Assembly (NCBI GenBank): GCA_001792895.1
Contig: MARA01000045.1
Location: 1 to 64,000, forward strand
DNA length: 64,000 bases
DNA from: Lentinus brumalis
Taxonomy: Eukaryota; Basidiomycota; Agaricomycetes; Polyporales; Polyporaceae
Reading direction: 5' to 3'
Shown here: piece by piece, positions 53,111 through 64,000 of the stretch
Layout of the letters: every line of letters begins with the position of its first letter
Numbering within the stretch: the first letter of the stretch is position 1
Notes under the pieces: generated by a model
What the model was told of the DNA's origin: nothing
The model's database searches: none
Seen by the model: the letters and a program-made list of their open reading frames with translations, nothing else
Position numbers and translations under genes: made by a program

Positions 53111-56100
53111 CTAGCGTCGGATAGCAGCGTACAGAGCCTCCCTCTCTTGCTCAGGACAGTCGTCCACCAGACGCCTGAAGTAGCTGTCATCCTTAGACAG
53201 GAGCACTCCGGGTGCATCGAACTCGACCTTAAACGACGTCAGCGACCTGTTCGTACGACTCTATACCGCCTCGGACTCACCATCCGTCCGGAATCTAGGA
53301 CCATCTGCATCACAGGTAGCAAGATTAGCGAAGAGTAGAGAGATACGGACTGAGAAGGACTGACCACTTTGTCATAGTCGCATATCGTGGCCAGACGATG
53401 GGCCACCGTCAGCACCGTGACATCGTGATCGAGGTGCTCCCTGAGCGAGCTCTGGATCCGCTCATCCGTGGCATGATCTATCAAACGGTCAGCAATGAGG
53501 TATGTCACGCAAAATTCTCAACACTTACCTATTGACGACGTTGCTGTAGGTAGTGGACGGGAGAGCAATCAGCGCCCTGCTCCACGTGAGGAATGTCTCA
53601 GAAGCCTATTAGCACCCACCTTCGTCCATGATCAACAGCTTGCTCTTTCTGACAATTGCTCGAGCCAGAGCGATGATCTGTCGCTCTCCCGCAGAGAGGT
53701 CTCCGTCTCCAGAGATCCTGGTGTCAAGCTTCATACCATCCCTCGCACGAGGGTCAGTTTCCGAGAGTCCTTGGGCGCTGAGGAGCGCGCGATTGAGCTC
53801 TGCCTCCGTATACTGCGAGAATGGGTCCAGGTTCTGCCGGATGTCGCCCGCGAACAACTCGGGCTGCCCCATCAAATGAGCATCAACATTTGTACGTGGT
53901 GCAGGCGACTACAGGACTCACGTTCTGTGGGATAATGGTAATGTTCTTGCGCAGGACGGGAAGATCGAGGGAACCAATAGACCGGCCTGAGTAGAGCACT
54001 TCACCCGTCTTCACGAATCTCGAGTTGAGCCGCGGGGAAAGGTTAGTGAAGATACAGCGCAGGAGTGCGAGCGTCAGCGTGCTCTGTGGTGGCGTTGAGC
54101 GAGTGAACTCTTCTGAAGCCCAAATGACGTACCTTCCCGCTCCCGGTACGACCAACTGTCAATGGTTGAAGATAGTTCAGCTCTCTGCAAGTACAAAGAT
54201 ATCGAGAATGCGAACTCACCGATTCCGATCCGCTGTCCCGATCGCACACTGAACGTCAATCCCTTGAGCACTTCTGGGTCACCGTTGGCGTTCCCGTACG
54301 ACGCGATGAGGTCGCGAACTTCTAGGTCACCAGTGGCTGGCCAGTCGGGAGTATGGCTCTCGAACTCAGCTAGCTCTTTGGAGTAGCCATGCTCGCCGGA
54401 GCCCATCAGCTCTTCCTCGCGCTCGAACTTGAGGTACTCTTCGATACGCTCCAGGCTGTCACTAAAGTCAGTCACGAAATTGTATGGCGATACACTCGAC
54501 CTACTTGACGCCTGCGGGCGGATCAGAAGCCATTACCAAGTACGATCAGACATGTACTCACCAGCCAGATCAAGTGCGTTCAACGTACGGACCCACTCGA
54601 ATACCTTCGTACTCGCAGCGACTGGAAATTAAGGTCAGAATTTGACTGAGTAGGTAGTCGACAACACGCAGCTACTCACTAGCCATACTAAGAGAAAAGC
54701 CAATGTTCGAGGCGTCGAGTTTGGCAAAGTAGGTGAGGTAGATAGCCAGAGAGACCGTGAACAGCGAGGCCATCGAGTCGACTCGCACGGTCATCCACCT
54801 AGCGCGTCATGAGCATGAGCATGTAGAATGGGGCAGCAAATCTCAGTGTGCGAACGTACCGATTCAAGTTGAAGAACGTGTTTGATGCCCTCGTCCAGCG
54901 ATCAATTCGCTCGAACATCTGCTGGCGGAACCGCTCCTGGACGCCATACGCGCGAACGGACACTGGCAGAAGTCAGGTGCTGACCGAATGAGTAGAATGG
55001 TCTCTTATGCGACTCACCAAGGCCGGCGAGCGTCGTGTTGAGCAATGCGAGGATCGGCGCACGCGTGCTGGCCTCCTCCTGTTTGACGGGTCGCTGCGCA
55101 GCCATATACACTCTTGCGCACGCCGTGCCTACGATAGCGACCGCCGCAACTCCAATGATGAAGATTGGAGCCACGACCATGACCATCACCAGCCGCACAA
55201 CCAGGAAGGCGCTGTAGTCTAGGAGGGTGAAGAGGGATGGCACAATCTGTCCGTCAACTACAGAAAACGTCAACATCGTACGAAGTGAAGGGGCTGGAAG
55301 TTCTTACCGGCACCGATATCCCCAGTGCAACGCGCAATGATCTGGCTTGTAGGGGTGTCTTCGAGCCGTCTGGGAAAAGGTTAGACTAGATTCCGGAGCC
55401 CAATCGAAAGACAGGACTTACTTGAGAGTAGTTCCCAGCACGGAGTCCATCAACTTCTTGTGAATGGCAGCGCAAGCTCGAAGCGAACCCTTCATATGCA
55501 TGGCCCGAGACGCAAAGTCAGAGATCGTGGCCGCCATGAGGAGAGCTGAGTATATCCCCAAGAACCTATTCGCGACAGTGATCAGCAACAGGTCTGAACT
55601 CCGCACTAGCAGTCAACTCACCAGGACACCGAAGCAGTTGAAACCGGTCCATGCGAGTACTGCTTAGCCCAGTAGCCAAGCAACCAGAACTGTTCAAAGG
55701 AATCAATCAGACTTGCAACCACTTTGCAGCTCGTAGCCCTTACCTGAGCGTTCACCACCAAGTTAGACAGCAACAGAGCGCCCAAGAAGACCACCCAGTA
55801 GAGCACTGGGCGAGAGGACATGCTCCGCAGAACGAGGAGCCCTGCGTGTTACGTCAGTACGAGGGGCTACCCCGAGAACCTAGAAAGCCTCACAGGAACT
55901 CGCACGCGGCGTTTCTTTGGGCTGAACCGACGGCAAAGCTGATGCCGCCCGGGGGCTCGCCGGGAGAACATCCTCTGCAATCATGATATCCCTCCAGCAG
56001 TCGACCGCAGCATCCGTTCCTTTCGCGGAATCTGCGTCGGACGTGACCTTGGTAGAGTCTTCCACGATCGTCGATGATGCGCAGCTGCCTGCGTCTCCGA

Positions 56101-59100
56101 TAAGAACATCCTCAGCAGGGCACTTCTCAACGGTCTTGTCCATGTGAATCTCGTCTGGGCGTATGATCCCTCCCTGGAGCATCTCATATACTTGATCGGC
56201 GTAAGGACGGACCACGGCGACATTGTTCGACTGGGTTGCGGAAATGACACAAGTAGGAACTTCAGTGACCTGACACGCATGGTACTGATGAGCACGAAGC
56301 ACGTACCACGAGAAGAATCGTCCTTCCCGGAGGAGCTCTCCGCCCAAGCACTGATTGACAATGTGCATGACGGTGGAGTTATCAAGAGCAGCCAGGACCT
56401 GCAGCATCATGCGGTATCAGTAAGTAAACATAGAGGCAAGCGAGAATGGAATCTTACATCGTCAATGAAGACCGTCGGACAGTGCGAGTATACAGCTCGC
56501 GCGAGAGCGATCCTGGCCTGTAGATAAGTACATTAGCAAGTTGTCGAGATCCTGCCATCAAGTCTTATACCTTCTGTCCACCGCTGCAATTTTCTTATAA
56601 GTAACCTGAACCACACCACCACTGGTTGGACTTACCTCAAAGTGACGCCCCGCTCGCCCACTTCCGTCAAATCGGATTTGCTCCATCCCGCGAGATCAGG
56701 TCCCAGGGCGCACGCATACAACGTCTTCTTGTACCGATCCTCGTCAAACGGCGTGCCGAAGAGGATGTTGCCCTGCAGCGCCAAGGTCAGACTCTATCGG
56801 GCACCAACACTACAAACATCAAAACCCTCACCCGGACGGTCTCTTGCAAAATCCACGGCTCCTGTGCAACATACGCAATGCCTCCAACACAATCCCTCGG
56901 CCCGTAGAAGACCGAGTCCTGTCCGAGACGCTTGTAATGCATCTCGCCTATCCTCAAGAGGTGAGCTACAACGTCAAGCGCTAGTAACACTAGACTTACC
57001 GAGCAGTGCCATGAGTAGCGACGTCTTTCCACAAGCCGTAGGCCCGTGGATGAGGTGGAGTCTAGCGCCTTTAAACCGCACTTCCTCCGTGATGCTCAGG
57101 GAGAACTCTTCGGTGCACAACATTCCCGCAGTGGCGTCGCTGTCCGTCCAAGTGAATCGTGCTTCCCGGATGACGATGTCTTGGGCTTGGTTGGCCATGT
57201 AATGCGTCGGCCGCTCCTGGTCTGGGGTTGAGTACAGATCCAACAGCTCCGACTGACAACACATGATTAGATATGAGAAAGAGCACCCATGACGAAATCA
57301 CGCACCTCGCGGAAGAGACGGTTGATGCGGTCCAGAGACACCTTGCCTGTGGTGATGTGAGCATCTGTTGATGAAATGTGTGATGTGGCATACCATCTAT
57401 GAGGATGGGTATCCGGAACAGTAGGAAGCCGAGCTGCGAACGCAATATCTCGAACACTGGGAACGTCAGTTAGCTAAAGTGAGATACCCAACACAGTCAT
57501 GACGCGGACTCACGAGAGATGGAAGAGAAGACGACGGAAGCTGCAAGCCTGTGAGTCATGTCCCGAGTGAATCCTCATCCTCATGTCCGCACCTGAAAGC
57601 TCTCGTTTCATGACCAAGGTCTGCAAAGCTAATGAGCGAACCATCGAAACCCAGCCACGTCTCGCCTACTCACGTATGTCGCATAACTCGCCAGCATGAC
57701 AAGAAGCGGAATGAATGTCCTGACGACAACGTGAGTCAGCAACGGCCACCGCAGACTGTGTCATTCGATGTGCTGTCTAATGCGGGACTCACTTGATGAA
57801 GTTCATCCAGATCTGGGTCATATTGATCTTACGGATACGCTTCAGCTCTTCCGCCCTCTTAGCCTCAACTCTAGACGCCTGTTCGGGCTCCCATCCGTGA
57901 AGCTTGACGGTGCGGATGTTCTTCAGCACTGAACGAAAGAACATGAGCACTCCTCGGCGTGAGTCGCGATGTCAATAACGCGATACGCACTCTGAATGAC
58001 CAGCGTGACCCGTTGATCGCTCTGCCAAAACAATCAGCGCTCGTCGCTGCAGTCGTAATGGCATGACTTACTTGTTGCTTCTTCTCCTTCCCATATTTCC
58101 TCGAAAGGTCATTGAGCCAATCTGCGAAAGGCAAGAGAATGACCATGACGGAGACACCGACGAAGGTGCTATGTAGAAGCAGAGTGCACCGTTGAGTCTA
58201 TGGTCGACATGAACATTGATAGGCTCACCTCCAACCGAGGATCTGGTACAGAAAGTACAACGACAAAGCGATCTGAAGCGGGGTCTCGAGGACTGCAAGA
58301 TACTAGTCAACACAGCGCACCGAAGGAAGACCAAGCTTAGCACTCACAGACAAGCCACAAGAACGTGCTCGCGTCCGTCACAGTCTTCAAGTCCGTCGTG
58401 ACGAGATTGTTAATCGCCGGCATATCCTCGTACGTATCTTCAGGCTGACGCCTCGCCTGGACCGTACCAGGGACGAAGGACATGACCCGGTCGAACGCCC
58501 CAGCGATGAGCGTCGCGATCGACACGGCCTCCCGAGGCTTATGCTTCCCGGTGGACCGAGGCTTCGAACAATTCGCGCGCATCCGCAGAGAGTGGTCGTA
58601 CATGAGCTGCGTCAGGACAGCTTGCGTGCGCATCACGACAGTAGTCTGTTAACCAACACAAGACCCTATCAGATGTGGCATCGCCCGCCGGAAGCGGCCT
58701 AGAACGCACCGATACGTAGTGGTAGAATTGCATGGCCAACGAGACTGTCATCGACCCAAGGAGCAGAGCGGCTATCCAAACCCAAGGACGGATGGCCTCG
58801 CGATCCGGGCCGCTCTCAATATAGCTATCCAGGAAAGGGTGAGCAGCAGGCATGTCTATCAATTTCGCGGAACTCACGCTAGGATGTGGCGGATGCTCAG
58901 CGGCGCGAGGAACGAGGCAAAGCTCTGTGATCGACATATCAGCTGGGGGTCGCATAGCACAGGAATGAGGTATCCACGTACCGCAAGCGCGACCATCGTT
59001 CCCATGAGTGCTTCTTCCCATCCTAGGATTCATAGGACGCCGCCGCACCGATATAAGCATACCACAAGCAGTGCATAATCGACAGCTACTCACGGAACAC

Positions 59101-59976
59101 CCATAGCAAACCCCAAGCGACGTTCCACTTCTGCCTCTTGTCGCCACCAGCTTCGGCCTCAATGGGATCCACGTACTGAGAAGCCCATACCGCGTATCAG
59201 TCTCGTCACTATCGCGGGAAGATCCAAAGTGGGCGCACCTTGTAGCTGGCATCGATCATGTGCTCGACGGTACGCTCGACCGGCAGGTGCGGCAGCTGGT
59301 CCTGCTCTAACTTGCCCTTGTTCGCGTGCAACTTCGCGGAGAACTTGATGAACGGGTTCATCCACGAGTACGTCACAAGCGACAGTATCGAGGCCGCCTG
59401 CTCGGCGCGCACTGTGGCGTCCCAGACTGGTACTCCAGATGTCGGTCGGCGCGGTGATATGAGAGGCAGGATGACGGCGGCGAATGTGAGCAGGACGATC
59501 TTCACCCAGAGGAGGAGACCTTCACGTTCGTCCGCTGGAGAGTGGCCGTCTGTGGCGAGCGGCCACACGTCGCGGTACATGTACACTGCCCAGGGGAGGA
59601 GCAGGATGCTGCATTTCTGCACCGCAACCGAGCGGGTAGAGTGTGCACGAGCCGTCCAGCGCGAAGAGCAAGCGACGAGTACGGCGGCGTATGTCTGGAG
59701 TCTTTGGGTCAGTGGTTGTGGCGCTGTGGCGTGGAACACTCGACTTACAAAGGCGGCGGACTGGAAGGCGTAGAAGGTGAGCACGATTGCGCGACTTTCT
59801 TGGCCGAACCGCGTCTCTAGTACGAGGGTAACCACCGAGAGCACGAGGAGGGCGACCACGGAGATAAAGGAGAGGGTATCGTAGAGGACGTAGGAGGGAG
59901 GCTCATCCAGTGACGAGGGTCGTCGAAGTGGGCGGTGGGTATCGGGCTGGGCTTCGACGAGGCTGATATCGTCCAT
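53111..59976 (-). CDS. ABCC-type ABC transporter (multidrug-resistance-associated)
   Basis: Full-length ATP-driven exporter with about two dozen exons. Exon 1 is 59749-59976 and exon 2 is 59239-59694. N-terminal membrane segments are followed by TMD1 (down to about 57500) and NBD1. NBD1 has Walker A GPTACGKTSLL near 57030, Q-loop YVAQEPWI near 56870, signature CSGGQK near 56580 and Walker B VFIDD near 56480. TMD2 lies at about 55950-54500. In NBD2, Walker A GRTGSGKS is split by an intron near 54130, the signature is LSAGERQ near 53690, Walker B is LLIMDE and the H-loop VAHRLAT lies near 53400. It ends DCPEQEREALYAAIRR. A 15-base micro-exon (53529-53543) supplies the D-loop residues ATSSI. NBD1 has Asp after Walker B, usual for ABCC, and TQS where an H-loop His is expected. 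The substrate is unknown. No stop or frame break was found in the exons checked. Confidence 0.9.
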
Positions 59977-61999
59977 GATGGTTTGGTAACGGGAGTGGCG
60001 AACAGAATTAATGACGGATAGGCAGGGACAGGCACAAAAGCTGGATGAGAGGAGACCGCTGGCGGTTATATAAGGGGGATAACCTGTTTCGGCGGCGTGA
60101 GCGCGACGAGCGTATGTTGTGAAATGAACAAGGGCGCCCACAAGGCAACCGTCACTCTCAGGGGGTATCTGCACGACCAAGGAGTAAGGGCAAAGGCCTT
60201 TTGTCTAACAAGGAATGTGAATGAACGGAACAAGAGACCACAGCGCCCTCGCTTTGGCCCGGCCAGGCGGCGGAGAATGGCAAGAAGCAGGAATGAAGTG
60301 CGCGTAGACCTCGTTGGCAATTCAACCAATTAAGACACAGCTGCACAGCACCGTCTGAAGACAAGCGAGAAAGAAGTCAAGTCGAAGACGAAAGCCTCCG
60401 TTTACAAGGTTGGACTTGCAGAGCTTTCATTCTTCAGAGAAGCAAGTCTGTCCGGGCGGTATGTTGTCGAGGAGGAGGACTGATCAGGAGAGGGTTCCAA
60501 CCGCGGCGTAACTTAGCTGTGCCCCAAATTCCAGATCCGCCCTATGAGATACGCGAGGCGCGCCCGCCGCCCCGCCCCGCCGAACTACCACAAGTACTGC
60601 CAACAAGATGTCTGTGGTCCAGCTTTGCCCACGTCGGACGGCGATATTCCTCTTGGAACCGCTACACGGATGCTGTGCCTAACATTCCCCGACCGAGCCC
60701 ACTTCAAGTCATCGGTCGAAGTGTCATGTCAACGCCGCACCTTACTAGCCATGCTGATTTGTCTTGATGCGCCCGAGGTACGTGACAAGAGTCTGTGTAC
60801 ACCCCACTCACGAGTCGCCATACCGGTCGTGTCGCGGTTGCAGTACGCTGCTGTCCCCGATGCACCGCCTCAAATACCTCCTCCGAGGAGAGAAGAGTCC
60901 TGCGACAACCTGCACAGGCGCAGATATCAACCACGAGACGACATAGAAGGTGAACATCCCCAGGTATCCGAGTGCGCGTCCCGACTATCCTGTTTTCCAT
61001 GACACGAGAGCTGTGGCACAGTGACAGCGGGCGAAGGGCCGCCTCACGCGGATAACTGATCTTCAGCTTCCGTGTATCCACGCAACTGGATAGAGATAGA
61101 ACTGGGGATGCTCGTCGAGCCCTGACAGTAGATGGGACGCTCTCAGAACGTAGTTGACGCCTCCGCCCCCTGCAGGTCGATGGTACAGGCAACGTCCCCG
61201 AGACACACGATATTCCGATGTGAACACAACTAGACAAGCACTCACCTAACAACGTCCACGCCTTCTTCTTTTATATGGACCATTCGAAGGATCCCTCGAT
61301 TCGAAGACTTCACTCGCCGAGTATGCGTTCAAGTATCATCCTACATGACCATTCAATCGCGTCAGGACTCAGGACTGCCGCAGCGACCATTTCCTCTCAC
61401 CTTCCCTCACGGCGCTCGCTTTTAGTACTCTCAAACACCCGGCTGTCATCGTTTGAGCGACAAGAGTCGGCGCAACTGGCAACTGGTCTTGCTGTGCACT
61501 TGGCATCGTCGCTGAGCGACTCTCTGCCGGTAAGCATCCCTTCAGCAGAGCCAGTACTTGCTACTTAGTCACTGTTCACCTCGTGGTACGAACCTTGGCG
61601 CCCTTGTCCCTTCCGCTGTAGGCAAACTTCGAACATCGTCTGCAGTCGCGATGTTGATACCGGGGCGAGTTCGCGACCTGAGCTTGACCTGAGCTGCCGC
61701 CACGCCTCCGTGTCAATGGGCGCTCCGATATTTCCGACGGCACCGTCAACACCGATGCTACATAAGAACCACTATCATCACTCCTGAGGCGCTCCGAGAG
61801 TACTCATATGTATATATGGTCAATACCGCTGAGTTCGCGGAGGCCAAAGCAGGTGAGTATAAGTACAAGAGAACGGAGGAAGAGAAAGTCGCTATACAGC
61901 ATGAAGATCATCATGCATGGACAGACCGACCATACGCCACCATACGACGGACGTAAGTCAAGTACATACACAAGAACACAAGAACCCGAAGCGTCCGAG
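59977..61999. other. Intergenic 2.0 kb
   Basis: Holds the ABC transporter promoter side and the downstream side of the next minus-strand gene. Open frames on both strands (for example 60544-61002) lack domains or splice logic. Nothing supported. Confidence 0.45.
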
Positions 62000-63100
62000 T
62001 CAAGTTTCGATCTTGACCTCCGGAGCGCACATCAGAATGTCTTGTTCCTCCACTTTCGGAAGTTCGATGTCAGTCTCCTCCGCCTTCGGGAGTGGGACTT
62101 CCATGATGCACTCGGCCACCGCATCTTCCAGCCACTTCTCGTCGAGTGGCCGCATGAACCTGCTCTTCTCCTCGCGCAGTATGTCGATCAGCCAGGATGT
62201 CTGGCCTCTCGTCAACCCTGCCGTTCTCTTCTGGGTCGCATGCACCGGGATAAGCAAGGCCTTGGTCAGATCGATCATCCATTGCCTCTGCCAGTCGGTC
62301 GGTGGGTCATGGCAGTAGCGCCACGTCGTCGGGTGGCCCGGACCCTCATACTGGCATCGAACAGGGGCATTTCAGAAATGCGATGTCGGATGAAGTCAGC
62401 CTGAGCGTTGAGGACGTACCGGTCCAGAGCGCCCGAGCGAGTCGATGTACTCGGGAGTGACCTTAGGACTCTCGGCCTTGATCAAGTCAATCAGGACACA
62501 GGCGTCGGCCTTGGTGACGCGCTGCCCGGTTGCATTCTCGGACTCGAGGAAAGGCAGGCAGATTTGATGCTTCCTGGACAGGTACCACAGCATCCTTTCT
62601 TGCGGTTCGGTCATGTCCTCTGCGATAGTGCCTTGCGTTATTCCGATGAACGTACACAAGATAGGGGTCAACTCACCGTCCGCAGTCGCCCACTCATATC
62701 CGTAGCGATCATGATAGTCAGGCATATCGTATGTCAAAATGACGTCGACTGTTCTGTGTGGGTCGAAGACTGTTTGCCTCTGCGGGATATAGTGCGAAAT
62801 GGGAAGAGTTGACTCCGATGCCTTGACGGCGGCTCTCGCCCTAAGTGGGTCTTCCCGACAATAGGACCTCTGTTGACCCCGCAGAGAATCAATGTCGAGT
62901 TGGTGTTTCAGCTGCTGAATTGTTGAGCGCGGAGTTGTTCGCCAAAGTATCTGGACGCGATATAGTTGCCGGGAAAGGCAGCTGGATGACTGCGTAAAGG
63001 AGGTTCCCACCGGTCCGACACAGATCTGATGAGATCTACTGCGCAGGCGGATGCCGAAAAGGTATGCGAGGGGGTCGGAGTTCTCGGGGTCTCGTGGCAT
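62000..63100 (-). CDS. Hypothetical protein with two DUF3072-like modules
   Basis: Minus-strand exons 62677-63100, 62420-62619 and 62000-62350 join in phase to 324 residues through two GT-AG introns of 57 and 69 bp. The middle holds MTEPQERMLWYLSRKH...TKADACVLIDLI. About 80 residues later comes a second, weaker copy with WQRQWMIDLTKA...LTRGQTSWLIDIL. Both follow the pattern Q-x-x-x-L-x-x-L then L/V-T-K/R-x-x-A/T-x-x-x-I-D-x-L of the small helical DUF3072 family, whose function is unknown. The C-terminus is acidic and Pro/Glu-rich. The start is uncertain: the first roughly 60 residues are Arg/Ser-rich and may be 5' UTR or hide another intron. Confidence 0.5.
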
Positions 63101-64000
63101 GCCGAGCGCTTGACCTCCTCCTGCCTTCGCCTCGACAGTCGACTACATAGTCACTACTCGAATAGCAAGACTCGGCCACCTTTACTTCACTTGTTCTCTC
63201 GCACAACCATTCATTAGTCATCAGTGCACTCTACATTTATTGCGGTAGATTGCGGTATGCTAGTCTCCGCCGCCTCAGTTCTATTCTCACTCTGACCATC
63301 ATAGACTCGACAGCGTTCTCCGGCAGAATACTGAGACCTGTACATACTACTAGTCTGCACAAGCTGATCGGCATCTCAACCTCTTTGTTGGGATATGGCC
63401 ACAAAGAACCGCTTCGTCACCCATCTTCCCCGTGGCCGCTCCCGCTCAACCCGTAGCGCGAGAGGTGCTGTTCTCTCTAGATCCAAGCGCGACTGAAGAC
63501 AAGTTCAAGACAACGCCTCAATTAGCCCCGGGCCTTCTTCGATACGCTCCGCTAGCACTGGAGTTGCGGAGCTGTGTGCCGACGTCGAGCTCGTCTGGAT
63601 ATCAAGAGGAGGGTACCGGAGAACGCGTTGTGATCATACACACATGAACTGTTGCTCGACGGCCTCATAGACATCATCCGAGATAGGGATACCTCAAGTA
63701 CATTATGATCGCGAGGAAGAGGCTCATCGGGAGAATCAGTAGCAGGATCAAGACCCCAGAGAAGCTCAACATGCAGACCACCATGTCGACAGCATCCGCG
63801 ACGCATCCACGCACCACTCCACATAACGAGCAGTCATTCCGATCGACACGAATGAGGTCGTCTCGTCGCTGCTCGATGCCCCGATGGGCTACCATGCCAG
63901 GCTGTGCCGCCGGTGGACGAGTCGCGAGCGCGTACAGAGGACGATGGGCGACGTAGAGTTTGGAGATAGGGACCATCCTCGGCCAAGGTCTTTTGAGCTT
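63101..64000. other. Right end of the window, no supported gene
   Basis: A minus-strand frame at 63674-63976 ends in a hydrophobic stretch of about 25 residues that could be a membrane segment. No start, splice pattern or family could be settled, and a gene may continue beyond the window. Confidence 0.35.

Noticed and set aside
1..64000. CRISPR arrays, bacterial operons or ribosome-binding sites
   Set aside because: The sequence is eukaryotic with spliced genes; no regularly spaced short repeats were seen.

Overview
The window looks like nuclear DNA of a GC-rich agaricomycete (mushroom-type basidiomycete). The genes are cut by many 45-80 bp GT-AG introns with CTGAC/CTAAC-like branch sites. 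The families present (a CPL1/priA-like secreted protein, GMC oxidoreductase, single-exon F-box proteins, a fungal ABCC transporter) fit that group. I see no rRNA, tRNA or CRISPR. All assignments come from reading the sequence; no database search was possible.

Region 1 (1-12038) is one Ty3/gypsy LTR retrotransposon whose 5' LTR is cut by the window start. In order it has a primer-binding site, gag, aspartic protease, RT-RNase H and integrase. Then comes an unusual 3' cassette with two spliced genes on the opposite strand. One of them encodes a CX2CX6CX8CX2CX6C cluster of the fungal Zn2Cys6 type. The cassette is bracketed by two copies of a hairpin plus polypurine tract whose stems differ by compensating base pairs. 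The gag-pol domains lie in successive -1 frames, which looks like single-base losses in one polyprotein.

Region 2 (12039-about 39275) is a tandem array with a period near 10.45 kb. Each unit carries a mitochondrial-type enoyl-CoA hydratase gene on the minus strand (three intact copies), a plus-strand segment full of intron signals but without a conserved reading frame, and a spacer with minus-strand intron signals. Identity is mosaic: copies 1 and 2 look identical around the hydratase, while copies 2 and 3 look nearly identical in the plus-strand segment. This is most simply explained by unequal crossing-over or gene conversion. The retrotransposon truncates the left end of the array.

Region 3 (39276-64000) is single copy. 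It holds a CPL1/priA-like secreted cysteine-rich protein (-), a GMC oxidoreductase with a one-base frame break (+), an F-box protein (-), a hotdog thioesterase (+), an F-box pseudogene (+), a long ABCC-type transporter with about two dozen exons (-), and a protein with two DUF3072-like modules (-). Intergenic stretches of 0.6-2.4 kb hold nothing else I can support.
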